Positions 51,012-60,054 of a DNA stretch of 64,000 bases are shown here, piece after piece. This stretch comes from Micavibrio sp. UBA2137 (GTDB lineage Bacteria > Pseudomonadota > Alphaproteobacteria > Micavibrionales > Micavibrionaceae). A program made the translations under genes and the position numbers. Location: positions 479,976 through 543,975 of the forward strand of contig DCXL01000004.1 of assembly GCA_002328415.1 (NCBI GenBank). The letters run 5' to 3'. The notes under the pieces were generated by a model. That model searched no databases and was not told where the DNA came from. It was given only the letters and a program-made list of their open reading frames with translations. Position 1 is the first letter of the stretch, and every line of letters begins with the position of its first letter.

Positions 51012-52136
51012 TCACGTAAGCAGGTAACCAATCACACTGTTCAATCGCAAGCGCCCCTGACGTGTTGCGCAAAGGGTGGCGTTATCGCGCATTTCCAAAT
51101 CACCATTATTCAACAGCGCGTCGACCTTCTTTGCCTCAAAAAGCGAAGAAGGCATCCCTTCTGACAAACGAAGTCCCATAAGCACCTTTTCCTGAAATTG
51201 CTCCTCTTCAGTTAAAGAAAAGCAATCTTGTAAAGCAGGCTTTTGTGTATCTAAAACTTGCTTTAACCAGATATCAGGGGCGCGATGGGCGCGTGTCGCA
51301 AACTTCTGACCAGCATTAGTGTAGTAGCGGCCATGTGCACCTGGCCCAATGCCCAGATAATCACCATAACGCCAATATGTCATATTATGGCGCGAGGCCT
51401 CCTCTCCACGTGCGTAATTGGAGAGCTCATAGGAATTAAATCCTGCGTCACGCATTATATCCTCAGTTACCTCATAAAGGTCTGCACTTATTTTATCGTC
51501 GGGAATATGAAACTCTCCACGGTTATAGCGCGTGAAGAACGGTGTATTGGGTTCTATTGTTAATTGATAAAGCGAGGCATGGTTGCCCATATAGCTTAAG
51601 GCTTGACACAATTCCTGCGACCAAGAATCTACGGTCTGTTTGGGGCGTGCGTAAATCATATCAAAGGAAAATCGGTCAAAGGTTTGCGCCGCAACTTCAA
51701 CAGCCTTTAGCGCCTCTTCAGGTGAATGTTCGCGGCCCAAAAATTTGAGGTCTTGCGCGTTAAGGGATTGCACACCGACAGAGACACGATTAATGCCCGC
51801 ACGTTTAAAGTCTTGAAACTTGCTCGCCTCTACAGATGTGGGGTTGGCCTCCAGCGTTATCTCGCACGCATCAGATAACCCCCATGCTTTATCAATATGT
51901 GCGAGCACAGATTGTGTGGTTTCTGGCGCCATCAGGGATGGCGTGCCCCCGCCAAAGAAAATCGATGTAATGTTTCGTGCGCCTAAAAGGTTTTTGTAAT
52001 AATTAATTTCATGGATATAGGCCTGCGCCCATTGGGGGTGATCAACCGTCTTTGCAACATGCGAGTTAAAATCACAATACGGGCATTTCGATAAACAATA
52101 TGGCCAGTGAATATAAAGGGCGAGTGGCTCAAGCAT
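51012..52136 (-). CDS. hemW: HemW, radical SAM family heme chaperone
   Basis: 374 residues. The radical SAM cluster motif is YIHWPYCLSKCPYCDFNSHV, with the CxxxCxxCxF pattern that distinguishes HemW from coproporphyrinogen dehydrogenase HemN. Further signatures: SIFFGGGTPSLM, LEANPTSVEA, RVSVGVQSLNAQDLKFLGR and SLYQLTIEPNTPF. HemW inserts heme into respiratory cytochromes. It overlaps rdgB by 8 bases and is in the rph-rdgB-hemW gene order typical of alphaproteobacteria. Confidence 0.95.
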   Translation of the reverse strand: MLEPLALYIHWPYCLSKCPYCDFNSHVAKTVDHPQWAQAYIHEINYYKNLLGARNITSIFFGGGTPSLMAPETTQSVLAHIDKAWGLSDACEITLEANPTSVEASKFQDFKRAGINRVSVGVQSLNAQDLKFLGREHSPEEALKAVEVAAQTFDRFSFDMIYARPKQTVDSWSQELCQALSYMGNHASLYQLTIEPNTPFFTRYNRGEFHIPDDKISADLYEVTEDIMRDAGFNSYELSNYARGEEASRHNMTYWRYGDYLGIGPGAHGRYYTNAGQKFATRAHRAPDIWLKQVLDTQKPALQDCFSLTEEEQFQEKVLMGLRLSEGMPSSLFEAKKVDALLNNGDLEMRDNATLCATRQGRLRLNSVIGYLLT

Positions 52137-52728
52137 AGGTTTTCAAAAACTCTGAAAGCTTTGCAAGTGCCTTGGCGCGGTGAGAGATTTTGCGCTTTTC
52201 TTCAGGCTCCATTTCCCCAAATGTCTGGCGCTTGCCCTCGGGCACAAACATCGGGTCGTAACCAAACCCTTTATCCCCACTTGGTGGCCAAATAAGATTA
52301 CCTTCAATGCGCCCCTCAAAGATGTGCTCCTCCCCATCAGGAAACACAAGCGCGAGCACAGCAATAAAATAAGCCGACCTGTCTTTATTTTTGCCCAGCT
52401 TGTCATCAATAAAACCCATGGCCAATTTGAAATCACGCCCCTCCTGTCCCTCTAGCTCGGCCCAGCGGGCTGAATGAATGCCTGGCTTTCCACCAAGTGC
52501 GTTCACGCATAAACCACTATCATCAGCAAGTGATGGCAGCTTGGTTGCCTTGGCGCAGGCACGTGCCTTTAATAATGCATTACCTGCAAAGCTATCTTCT
52601 GTTTCCTCAACTTCGGGAACATCAATATCATCAGCAGAAAGTATTGTGCGCACATGTTCCTGAAGGCTGGTCGCCATTTCAACAACTTTGCCCTTATTAT
52701 GTGTGGCAATGACAAGCTTCTCCAACAC
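52129..52728 (-). CDS. rdgB: RdgB/HAM1, XTP/dITP diphosphatase
   Basis: 199 residues; removes non-canonical purine nucleotides (dITP, XTP) from the pool. The N-terminal signature is VIATHNKGKVVEM, with SLADDSGLCVNALGGKPGIHSARWA (in two parts, the active-site region), GRIEGNLIWPPSGDKGFGYDPMF and SHRAKAL. The GTG at 52728, 5 bases after the rph stop, gives the family-standard N-terminus; the open frame to 52779 would overlap rph. It overlaps hemW by 8 bases. Confidence 0.95.
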   Translation of the reverse strand: MLEKLVIATHNKGKVVEMATSLQEHVRTILSADDIDVPEVEETEDSFAGNALLKARACAKATKLPSLADDSGLCVNALGGKPGIHSARWAELEGQEGRDFKLAMGFIDDKLGKNKDRSAYFIAVLALVFPDGEEHIFEGRIEGNLIWPPSGDKGFGYDPMFVPEGKRQTFGEMEPEEKRKISHRAKALAKLSEFLKTYA

Positions 52729-52733
52729 GTGCC

Positions 52734-53450
52734 TTACTGACCTATGGTTTTCTTTTGAAAGTCGGTTAATTCCTTGCAACCCTTTTGTGCAAAACGCAGA
52801 AGTTCCATGAACTCATCTTCTGTGAAGGGTTCTTGTTCGGCGGTCCCCTGAATTTCGACAATCTTGCCACTGCCTGTCATCACAAAATTGGCATCAGTTT
52901 CAGCAACGCAATCCTCATCATAATCAAGATCAAGGACGGCAGAGCCATTGTAAATACCACATGAAATTGCGCTCACGCTGTCTTTCAAAGGTGTTTCTTT
53001 TATCAATCCGATTTTCATGATGTGCTCAATCGCAAGGGCGAGTGCAACATAGGCACCCGTAATAGAGGCTGTGCGCGTGCCGCCATCCGCCTGTATGACA
53101 TCGCAGTCAATGCGCACCTGACGTTCACCCAGCTTCTCCATATCAACAACGGCACGAAGGGCTCGTCCAATCAGGCGTTGAATTTCTTGTGTGCGTCCAG
53201 ATTGCTTGCCGCGGGCTGCCTCGCGGTCAATACGTGAATGGGTTGAACGTGGCAACATACCATATTCAGCTGTGACCCACCCCTTCCCGCTATTACGCAT
53301 CCAGCCCGGCACTTTCTCTTCCACTGAAGCTGTGCACAGGACATGCGTGTTTCCGCATTTGACCAAACACGACCCTTCCGCATGCAGGGAATAATTTGGT
53401 TCGAATTCAACTACGCGCATTTCGTCGCTAGAACGGCCTGAAGGTCTCAT
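52734..53450 (-). CDS. rph: RNase PH
   Basis: 238 residues; phosphate-dependent 3'-5' exonuclease that trims tRNA 3' ends. The PDX domain shows RPSGRSSDEMR at the start, the phosphate-site region EYGMLPRSTHSRIDREAARG and GRTQEIQRLIGRALRA. IDCDVIQADGGTRTASITGAYVAL is the catalytic-core segment (shown here in one stretch of the family pattern, abbreviated by its key DADGGTR-like residues). It is divergent from grpE; hrcA, which is often placed between rph and grpE in related genomes, is absent. Confidence 0.96.
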   Translation of the reverse strand: MRPSGRSSDEMRVVEFEPNYSLHAEGSCLVKCGNTHVLCTASVEEKVPGWMRNSGKGWVTAEYGMLPRSTHSRIDREAARGKQSGRTQEIQRLIGRALRAVVDMEKLGERQVRIDCDVIQADGGTRTASITGAYVALALAIEHIMKIGLIKETPLKDSVSAISCGIYNGSAVLDLDYDEDCVAETDANFVMTGSGKIVEIQGTAEQEPFTEDEFMELLRFAQKGCKELTDFQKKTIGQ

Positions 53451-53542
53451 AAATTTCTATCCTTAATATGTAAGCTTTTATCTGCGCCACAGTGAAAAGC
53501 AGAAACGCGCGCATGTCAAATACTCTGTGCCTCAAAATTCAT

Positions 53543-53568
53543 ACATAAAACCGTTATGATTTTTATGT
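53543..53568. promoter_or_regulatory. 8-10-8 inverted repeat between rph and grpE
   Basis: ACATAAAA (53543-53550) and TTTTATGT (53561-53568) are exact reverse complements separated by 10 bases. This is not the CIRCE element. It lies in the divergent rph-grpE space and could be an operator for either gene. Confidence 0.35.
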
Positions 53569-53644
53569 GATATGGTTGATATTTAATGCCGCTAGGCTTA
53601 CATATGATAAGGCATAACAACGATCTTAAAGATATAAGGACGCT

Positions 53645-54373
53645 ATGACTGAAGAGAATAAAGCAAATAAGATGGAAGGGTTTGACGAACCTAACGGTCC
53701 CTTTGCCAAGAAGAAAACCGAAGAAGATGCAGATTTTAACCCAACAGCTCAAGATCAGACCGAGGCTGATGATGCGTTTGGCGAGGCCTATGCTGATGAG
53801 GCCGAGGCCTATGCCGAACATGATGCCCGTGTAGAGAACCTTGATAATTCCAATGCGCTTAACGACCAGTTGAAAGAGGCCAAAGAACAATTATTGCGTG
53901 CCATGGCCGAGGTTGAAAACACACGTAAACGTGCGCAACGCGACCGTGAGGATTCACGCAAATACGCCATCACCAATTTTGCCAAGGACCTCATTGTTGT
54001 TGCTGACAATCTGCGTCGTGCACTTGATTCTATTCCCGAGGACACATCTGCCTCCTCTGACCACTTCATTAATTTGAAGGCAGGCGTTGAGGCAACAGAA
54101 CGCGAGCTGCTCAAATCACTGGAGAAAAACGGTATTCAAAAACTATCTCCTTTGAATGAAAAATTTGACCCGAACTTCCACGAGGTCATGTTTGAAGGCC
54201 CCGCCCCTGATAAAGAACCAGGTACTGTCATACAGGTCATTGAAGAAGGATATATTATCCATGACCGATTATTGCGTCCTGCACGTGTAGGTGTAGCAAA
54301 GGCTGAACCGCAGACGACAGAGACAGACACGGCTGCGGATAACACAGGTCATAGCGTGGATACGCAGGCCTGA
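53645..54373 (+). CDS. grpE: GrpE, nucleotide exchange factor of DnaK
   Basis: 242 residues; releases ADP from DnaK. A disordered acidic N-terminus of about 70 residues precedes the dimerisation coiled coil (LNDQLKEAKEQLLRAMAEVENTRKRAQRDREDSRKYA, in overlapping parts). The C-terminal beta domain has the signature SLEKNGIQKLSP, NEKFDPNFHEVMFEGP and GYIIHDRLLRPARVGVAKA. It is first in the grpE-dnaK-dnaJ cluster; grpE and dnaK are separated by a 240-base leader that contains hairpins and a candidate RpoH promoter. Confidence 0.95.
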   Translation: MTEENKANKMEGFDEPNGPFAKKKTEEDADFNPTAQDQTEADDAFGEAYADEAEAYAEHDARVENLDNSNALNDQLKEAKEQLLRAMAEVENTRKRAQRDREDSRKYAITNFAKDLIVVADNLRRALDSIPEDTSASSDHFINLKAGVEATERELLKSLEKNGIQKLSPLNEKFDPNFHEVMFEGPAPDKEPGTVIQVIEEGYIIHDRLLRPARVGVAKAEPQTTETDTAADNTGHSVDTQA

Positions 54374-54383
54374 TAAATTAACA

Positions 54384-54465
54384 GGTGCAACACAATAATA
54401 AGAGGGTTGCACTTAAAAGATGAAACTGTTTTAATCCGTTTTTAAGAACCCCACGTATAAGGGGT
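54384..54465 (+). other. Two small hairpins in the grpE-dnaK intergenic region
   Basis: GTGCAAC (54385-54391) pairs with GTTGCAC (54406-54412), and ACCCC (54448-54452) pairs with GGGGT (54461-54465). Neither is followed by a T-tract, so they are not typical terminators. They may alter grpE-dnaK read-through or message stability. The rest of this 240-base gap holds a candidate promoter and the dnaK ribosome binding site AAGGAG. Confidence 0.35.
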
Positions 54466-54484
54466 GTTGGAACAAAAATGCCTA

Positions 54485-54511
54485 TTGAAGGGTTTGCGGA
54501 ACAACACATCT
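54485..54511 (+). promoter_or_regulatory. Candidate heat-shock (RpoH-type) promoter of dnaK
   Basis: TTGAAG (54485-54490), a 14-base spacer and CACATCT (54505-54511) approximate the E. coli heat-shock consensus TTGAAA-N13-CCCATNT, with one mismatch in the -10 part. It lies upstream of dnaK, an expected RpoH target. No CIRCE element was seen. Confidence 0.3.
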
Positions 54512-54614
54512 TATCTTGTAAGGACGGGTCATGTTTTGACCATATTCTTAGGGGATTACTGACGGTGCCTTTGTAAAAGGGCTGACAATAATTTGCCAAT
54601 GTAAGGAGAATAAA

Positions 54615-56582
54615 ATGAGTAAAGTTATTGGTATCGATTTGGGTACAACAAACTCTTGTGTGGCCATCATGGATGGTAAAGAGCCAAGAGTTTTAGAAAA
54701 TTCCGAGGGTGCACGTACCACACCTTCTATGATTGCCTTCACCAAGGATGGTGAGCGTCTTGTTGGTCAACCGGCCAAGCGTCAGGCAGTCACTAATCCA
54801 GAAAACACATTATATGCAGTCAAGCGTTTGATTGGTCGTCGTTTTGATGACGCCGAAACAAAGGACTTGGCCAAAAAAGCACCTTTTAAAATTGTTAAAG
54901 GTGACAATGGTGACGCATGGGTTGAAGTGGATGGCGAAAAACACGCCCCTGCACAACTTTCCGCAATGATTTTGGGCAAGATGAAGGAAACAGCCGAGAG
55001 CTATCTTGGTGAAACAGTGACACAAGCTGTTATTACTGTTCCTGCTTACTTTAATGACTCACAGCGTCAAGCGACAAAAGATGCGGGTAAGATTGCCGGC
55101 CTTGAAGTCCTCCGTATTATTAACGAGCCAACAGCCGCTGCTCTTGCTTACGGTTTGGATAAAAAGAAGTCAGGTACAGTTGCCGTTTATGACTTGGGTG
55201 GTGGTACGTTTGACGTCTCTATCCTTGAAATCGGCGATGGTGTCTTTGAAGTAAAATCAACCAATGGTGACACTTTCCTTGGTGGTGAAGACTTTGACCT
55301 ACGCATTATTGATTACCTCGCAGATGAGTTCAAAAAAGAAAACGGCATTGATTTGCGCGATGACAAACTTGCGCTTCAACGTTTGAAAGAAGCCGCTGAG
55401 AAGGCAAAAATTGAGCTTTCATCTTCAACAAACACAGAGATTAACCTGCCATTCGTGACAGCTGATGCCTCAGGCCCGAAACACCTGAACATCAAATTGT
55501 CACGCGCCAAGCTTGAATCTTTAGTTGATGATTTAGTACGCCGTACAATCGACCCATGCCGTGCAGCCCTAAAGGATGCAGGTCTTGCCGCCTCTGAGAT
55601 TGACGAGGTTGTGTTGGTTGGTGGTATGACACGTATGCCAAAAATCATTGAAACAGTGAAAGACTTCTTTGGTAAAGATCCGCATAAAGGCGTTAACCCT
55701 GATGAGGTTGTGGCTGATGGTGCGGCGATCCAAGGTGGTGTATTGCAAGGTGATGTGAAGGACGTTCTTCTTCTTGATGTGACACCTCTCTCACTTGGTA
55801 TCGAAACACTTGGTGGTGTCTTCACACGATTGATTGAGCGTAACACGACTATTCCAACGAAAAAGTCGCAAGTGTTCTCAACTGCCGAGGACAACCAAAC
55901 AGCTGTAACTATTCGTGTCTTCCAAGGGGAGCGTGAAATGGCCGCAGATAACAAGATGCTGGGTCAGTTCGACCTTGTTGGTATTCCAGGTGCACCACGC
56001 GGTGTCCCGCAAATCGAGGTGACCTTCGATATTGATGCCAACGGTATCGTAAACGTATCTGCCAAGGACAAGGCCACAGGCAAAGAACAGCAAATTCGTA
56101 TTCAGGCCTCTGGTGGTTTGAGTGATGCTGATATCGAGCAAATGGTAAAAGATGCCGAGAGCAATGCCGAGACCGATAAAAAACGTCGCGCAGCTGTTGA
56201 GGCACGCAACCAAGCTGAAAGCCTTATCCATGCGACAGAAAAATCCTTGGAAGAAGTCGGTGCTGATTTATCAGATGATGATAAGAAGGCAACCGAAGCC
56301 GCCATTGCTGATTTGAAAGAGGTTCTTGATAATCAGGATGCCGAGGCCTCTGACATCGAAGCCAAGACAACTGCATTGCAGGAAGCTTCCATGAAAGTTG
56401 GTGAGGCTGCCTACCGCAAGGCCCAAGAAGAGGCTGTGCAGGAAAGCGGCAATGCCGAGGCAGGCGATAGCGGTTCATCCTCAGATGACTCAGATGTGGT
56501 CGATGCCGACTTTACAGATTTGAGCATGGAAGAGGATGACGATGACGCCTCAGATGATGCAGAAAAAGGGAAAACAGCTTAA
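54615..56582 (+). CDS. dnaK: DnaK, Hsp70 chaperone
   Basis: 655 residues. The ATPase domain starts KVIGIDLGTTNSCVAIMDG, with VPAYFNDSQRQATKDAG, INEPTAAALAYGLDKK and VLVGGMTRMPKI; the linker has DVLLLDVTPLSLGIETLGG. The substrate-binding domain and helical lid follow, ending in a Ser/Asp-rich tail (DVVDADFTDL) with a final lysine-rich stretch. The length is normal. AAGGAG precedes the ATG and dnaJ follows 33 bases after the stop. Confidence 0.98.
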   Translation: MSKVIGIDLGTTNSCVAIMDGKEPRVLENSEGARTTPSMIAFTKDGERLVGQPAKRQAVTNPENTLYAVKRLIGRRFDDAETKDLAKKAPFKIVKGDNGDAWVEVDGEKHAPAQLSAMILGKMKETAESYLGETVTQAVITVPAYFNDSQRQATKDAGKIAGLEVLRIINEPTAAALAYGLDKKKSGTVAVYDLGGGTFDVSILEIGDGVFEVKSTNGDTFLGGEDFDLRIIDYLADEFKKENGIDLRDDKLALQRLKEAAEKAKIELSSSTNTEINLPFVTADASGPKHLNIKLSRAKLESLVDDLVRRTIDPCRAALKDAGLAASEIDEVVLVGGMTRMPKIIETVKDFFGKDPHKGVNPDEVVADGAAIQGGVLQGDVKDVLLLDVTPLSLGIETLGGVFTRLIERNTTIPTKKSQVFSTAEDNQTAVTIRVFQGEREMAADNKMLGQFDLVGIPGAPRGVPQIEVTFDIDANGIVNVSAKDKATGKEQQIRIQASGGLSDADIEQMVKDAESNAETDKKRRAAVEARNQAESLIHATEKSLEEVGADLSDDDKKATEAAIADLKEVLDNQDAEASDIEAKTTALQEASMKVGEAAYRKAQEEAVQESGNAEAGDSGSSSDDSDVVDADFTDLSMEEDDDDASDDAEKGKTA

Positions 56583-56615
56583 GTTAAGCTGTTGCACCTG
56601 AGGGAGTCATAAACC

Positions 56616-57764
56616 ATGTCTGATAAAGATCTCTACGAGATTCTTGGCGTTGAAAAAAGCGCAAGCGATGATGAGATAAAGAAAGCTTATCGCAAGCTTG
56701 CGATGAAATATCACCCTGACCAAAACAGGGATGATAAAGAGGCCGAGACGAAGTTTAAAGAAATCTCGATGGCCTATGACATCCTCAAAGATAAACAAAA
56801 GCGTGCCGCGTATGACCAATACGGGGCACAAGCCTTCCAGGGCGGTGGCGCAGGTGGTCCTGGCGGATTTAACCCGGGTGACTTTCAGGGTTTCGGCTCG
56901 GCCTTTTCCGATATTTTCGAAGACATGTTTGGTGGCGGTATGGGACGCGGTGGACGCCCCTCTGGACCTATGCGTGGTTCAGACGTTCAATTCACCCTTG
57001 AGGTTACATTAGAAGAAGCTTTCAAAGGCAAAGACGCTAAAATCAAAGTACCTTCCGTTGAACAATGTGACGTGTGCGATGGGAAAGGCTCAAAGTCAAA
57101 ATCTGGAAATCAGACTTGCCCAACTTGCAATGGCCGCGGTCGTGTGCGCGCGCAACAGGGTTTCTTTACAATTGAACGTACTTGTTCAACCTGTCATGGG
57201 GAAGGCGAAATTATTAAAGACCCCTGTGACACATGCAGCGGAACAGGACGCATTCAAAAACAAAAGACATTACAGGTCTCTATTCCCGCAGGTATCGACC
57301 AAGGGCGTCGTATCCGCCTAGCAGGTGAAGGTGAAGCTGGTGTGAAGGGTGGCCCTCCGGGTGACTTATATGTTTTGATCGGCATTAAGCCGCATAAATT
57401 CTTTGAACGTGAAGGGTCCGACCTTTATGCACGTGTACCATTGCCGATGACAAAAGCGTCTATGGGTGGCTCTGTTGAAGTACCGACCATTGAAGGATCG
57501 CGTGCAAGTGTGAAAATTCCAGCAGGTGCACAAACAGGTCAACAGTTCAGATTGAAAAACAAAGGTATGCCCGCCCTGCGTTCCTCTATTCGTGGTGACA
57601 TGTATATTGAAATCTTTGTCGAGACACCAAAGAACCTCGATAAGAAACAACAGAAATTAATGCAAGAGCTGGATGAAACACTTGCCAAATCAGGCAAGCA
57701 TTACGAAGAAAGCGAAAGCTTCTTTAAAAAGGTCAAAGATTTGTGGTCTGATTTGACCGAATAG
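56616..57764 (+). CDS. dnaJ: DnaJ, Hsp40 co-chaperone
   Basis: 382 residues, class A J-protein. The J domain has the HPD motif in KYHPDQNRDDKEAE. A Gly/Phe-rich linker (about residues 70-130) follows, then the zinc domain with four CxxCxGxG-like repeats: CDVCDGKG, CPTCNGRG, CSTCHGEG and CDTCSGTG. The C-terminal substrate-binding domain ends the protein. DnaJ stimulates the DnaK ATPase. It is last of the cluster and convergent with the small membrane-protein gene. Confidence 0.98.
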   Translation: MSDKDLYEILGVEKSASDDEIKKAYRKLAMKYHPDQNRDDKEAETKFKEISMAYDILKDKQKRAAYDQYGAQAFQGGGAGGPGGFNPGDFQGFGSAFSDIFEDMFGGGMGRGGRPSGPMRGSDVQFTLEVTLEEAFKGKDAKIKVPSVEQCDVCDGKGSKSKSGNQTCPTCNGRGRVRAQQGFFTIERTCSTCHGEGEIIKDPCDTCSGTGRIQKQKTLQVSIPAGIDQGRRIRLAGEGEAGVKGGPPGDLYVLIGIKPHKFFEREGSDLYARVPLPMTKASMGGSVEVPTIEGSRASVKIPAGAQTGQQFRLKNKGMPALRSSIRGDMYIEIFVETPKNLDKKQQKLMQELDETLAKSGKHYEESESFFKKVKDLWSDLTE

Positions 57765-57770
57765 AGCCTG

Positions 57771-58067
57771 CTAACTCATACGGGGAGCGTTACACTTGAC
57801 CTCAATTTGATAGACAGGCGGACGAAGACCATCATCCGAGGCTCTGTTCATTTGCACTTGAAGGTCGCGCTCAATACGCTGTGATGTGCCTCTGTCACAA
57901 ACATTTGTCTTTACCTTTGCCTCATCACTTTCCTCAAATTTGACCGAGATATCATCAGATGAGAACAAATCACCATAGCCTGCAAATATAACAGCATTAT
58001 AAGCAAGAAATAATCCACCAGCAGCGCCAAGAAGTGCTGCACCCTTACGATCAATCAGACGACTCAT
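57771..58067 (-). CDS. Small membrane-anchored protein of unknown function
   Basis: 98 residues. An N-terminal membrane helix (KGAALLGAAGGLFLAYNAVI) is followed by a charged extracytoplasmic part with a cysteine pair (TNVCDRG and EVKCNAP) that could form a disulfide. No family is recognised. It follows the helix-turn-helix-like gene by 14 bases on the same strand and overlaps nothing. Convergent with dnaJ. Confidence 0.6.
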   Translation of the reverse strand: MSRLIDRKGAALLGAAGGLFLAYNAVIFAGYGDLFSSDDISVKFEESDEAKVKTNVCDRGTSQRIERDLQVQMNRASDDGLRPPVYQIEVKCNAPRMS

Positions 58068-58081
58068 AATATTCTCCCTAT

Positions 58082-58504
58082 TTATGACAGTTTATTTTCA
58101 AAAAGTTTTAAATTGGCATCAGCTTCCAATTTCAAATCTAAAATATATTGGCGCATCACCAAGGCAACAGCAGAACGGTTAAAAGTCGTGTAAGAAGATG
58201 TATTTATTGGCGGAATTGTCTCTCCGTTTAACCAGCGCGAAGCACTTGCAAGGCTTTTATCTGTGCGTTCCTCAATGTAGAGTGCTTGAATTCCCAATGT
58301 CTTTGCCGTCAAAACCATTGCCTTCCACTCTGAATCAACACGTGGGTCAAAGCTATCAAACACATCAAGAAAATAGTTGATCCGTGCAGTGTCACTTAAC
58401 AAAGCACGATGGAAAAAATCCTCAGCCCCAACATCAAGAACGCTTTCCATAAAGGTATCTTGCAGGAAAGTCGTATCCATATATTTTTCTGCTCGTTTTG
58501 ACAT
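58082..58504 (-). CDS. Helical protein with a possible helix-turn-helix, unknown function
   Basis: 140 residues. A region resembling an XRE-type DNA-binding recognition segment is visible at SLASASRWLNGETIPP (pattern SRWLNGxxxP) after YIEERTDK. The N-terminal 50 residues are helical. The protein is too small and divergent to assign to a family. It lies 31 bases after the Ada-like gene on the same strand, so it may share its regulation. The DNA-binding idea is inference. Confidence 0.5.
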   Translation of the reverse strand: MSKRAEKYMDTTFLQDTFMESVLDVGAEDFFHRALLSDTARINYFLDVFDSFDPRVDSEWKAMVLTAKTLGIQALYIEERTDKSLASASRWLNGETIPPINTSSYTTFNRSAVALVMRQYILDLKLEADANLKLFENKLS

Positions 58505-58535
58505 TGGTTTTTAATAATATAATTAACTTATTATG

Positions 58536-59354
58536 TCAATGATTTTCAAGAGCAAGTAAGGCGCATTTACGCTCTGTGCCCGAGGCATAATTCTCAACGA
58601 TACCGCTAGCTTGAATAACGCGATGGCATGGGATAAGCCATGATATGGGATTAGCCCCAACGGCACCGCCAATAGCGCGCGCACCTTTTGGGTTACCAAG
58701 TGCATCCGCAAGCGTACCATAGGAAATAGTTGCACCAGCTGGAATACGCAAAAGTGCCTCCCACACCTTGATTTGAAAATTTGTGCCATAGAGGTGCAGT
58801 TTAAGCGGCGCGCCAGATTTCACCCCTAAAAACATGCTCTCCACTTTCTGAGCGGCAGCATATGTGACTGCAACATCTTCCTTCAAGATGGCTTGTGGCC
58901 ATTTTTGACGTATCTTCTCTAAACTTGCCCTTGGTCTATCCTTCATGGCAAAGCCAATCCAGCAGACACCTTTATCCGTTTGTGCAATGTCAATTTGACC
59001 CAACGCGGTGGCATGTCGGCCATAAGTAATAACAAGCCCCTGCCCGCGCTGCTTCAACGCGCCTGGGCTTGCCGCCTCATAAGTCACAAAGCCCTCATGC
59101 AAACGCCCCTGCCCTGAAAGTCCTGCCGCATAAGCCGCATCAAGGGTTGGGTAACCTTTTAATAAAAAATCCCGCGCCTGCCGCAATGAGACATAGCGCT
59201 TAAGTTGGGTGGGTGTTAGCCCCGTGCGTTCTTTGAACAAGCGCACAAAATAATCTTCATGCAGGCCAGAGCTTGCTAAGTCCGTCTCTTTTCCTAAGAC
59301 GATATCCTCTATTGCGCCTGCAATCAGATCATAATGTTTTTGCTCATTAGCCAT
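58536..59354 (-). CDS. Ada-like O6-alkylguanine DNA methyltransferase with AraC-type domain
   Basis: 272 residues. The C-terminal methyltransferase (MGMT) has the acceptor motif SWLIPCHRVIQASG with the alkyl-accepting Cys, preceded by VWEALLRIPAGATISYGTLA. The N-terminal third is an AraC-type helix-turn-helix (LHEDYFVRLFKERTGLTPTQLKRYVSLRQA, abbreviated) resembling Ada domain 2. The zinc-binding methyl-phosphotriester domain of E. coli Ada (residues 1-90) is missing, so it cannot sense damage through that cysteine. nth is divergent on the other side, so repair genes cluster here. Confidence 0.9.
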   Translation of the reverse strand: MANEQKHYDLIAGAIEDIVLGKETDLASSGLHEDYFVRLFKERTGLTPTQLKRYVSLRQARDFLLKGYPTLDAAYAAGLSGQGRLHEGFVTYEAASPGALKQRGQGLVITYGRHATALGQIDIAQTDKGVCWIGFAMKDRPRASLEKIRQKWPQAILKEDVAVTYAAAQKVESMFLGVKSGAPLKLHLYGTNFQIKVWEALLRIPAGATISYGTLADALGNPKGARAIGGAVGANPISWLIPCHRVIQASGIVENYASGTERKCALLALENH

Positions 59355-59420
59355 ACACCCCTATTAAATCCAAAGAATAGGACATAGACAATCCGCTTTC
59401 AGACATTTATTGTCGCATAC

Positions 59421-60053
59421 ATGAAAAAAGATGATGTCGCAGAATTTTTTGAACGCCTCAAGCGTGAAAATCCCGAGCCAAAGGGAGAGCTTAATCATAG
59501 CAACCCTTTTACGTTACTTGTAGCGGTTGTCTTATCAGCGCAAGCCACTGATAAGGGTGTCAACAAGGCGACAGAAAAACTGTTTCAAATTGCAGATACA
59601 CCAGAAAAAATGCGCGCCCTAGGTGAGGATGGTATTCGCGACCATATCAAAACCATTGGATTGTTTAATGCCAAGGCCGCCAATGTTTATAAATTATGCA
59701 ATCAGTTGATTGAAAACCAGAATTCCGAAGTGCCACAAACGCGTGCCGAGCTGGTTAAGCTCGCAGGTGTCGGGCGCAAAACGGCCAATGTTGTGCTGAA
59801 TATGTCCTTTGGGCAACCCACTATTGCCGTGGACACCCATATCTTCCGTGTGGGGAATCGCACAGGGCTTGCCAAGGGCAAAACACCCGATGAGGTTGAA
59901 CGAAAACTGGTTAAGAAAATCCCAGCTGAATACAAGCTTCACGCCCATCACTGGTTAATTTTACATGGGCGCTATACCTGCGTTGCGCGCACACCTAAAT
60001 GTACCTCATGCGTCGTTTATGATCTGTGTAAATTTAAAGATAAGACGGCGTGA
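59421..60053 (+). CDS. nth: Endonuclease III
   Basis: 210 residues; base-excision glycosylase/AP lyase for oxidised pyrimidines. The helix-hairpin-helix LAGVGRKTANVVLNMSFG carries the catalytic Lys, the catalytic Asp is in VDTHIFRVGNRTGL, and the 4Fe-4S cluster ligands are C-x6-C-x2-C-x5-C in CVARTPKCTSCVVYDLCKF. N-terminal LLVAVVLSAQATDKGVNKAT is typical. Convergent with the gene at 60055. Confidence 0.97.
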   Translation: MKKDDVAEFFERLKRENPEPKGELNHSNPFTLLVAVVLSAQATDKGVNKATEKLFQIADTPEKMRALGEDGIRDHIKTIGLFNAKAANVYKLCNQLIENQNSEVPQTRAELVKLAGVGRKTANVVLNMSFGQPTIAVDTHIFRVGNRTGLAKGKTPDEVERKLVKKIPAEYKLHAHHWLILHGRYTCVARTPKCTSCVVYDLCKFKDKTA

Positions 60054-60054
60054 G

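Noticed and set aside
53451..54614. CIRCE element near grpE or dnaK
   Set aside because: No TTAGCACTC-N9-GAGTGCTAA-like sequence is visible; the repeat found has different arms and spacing.
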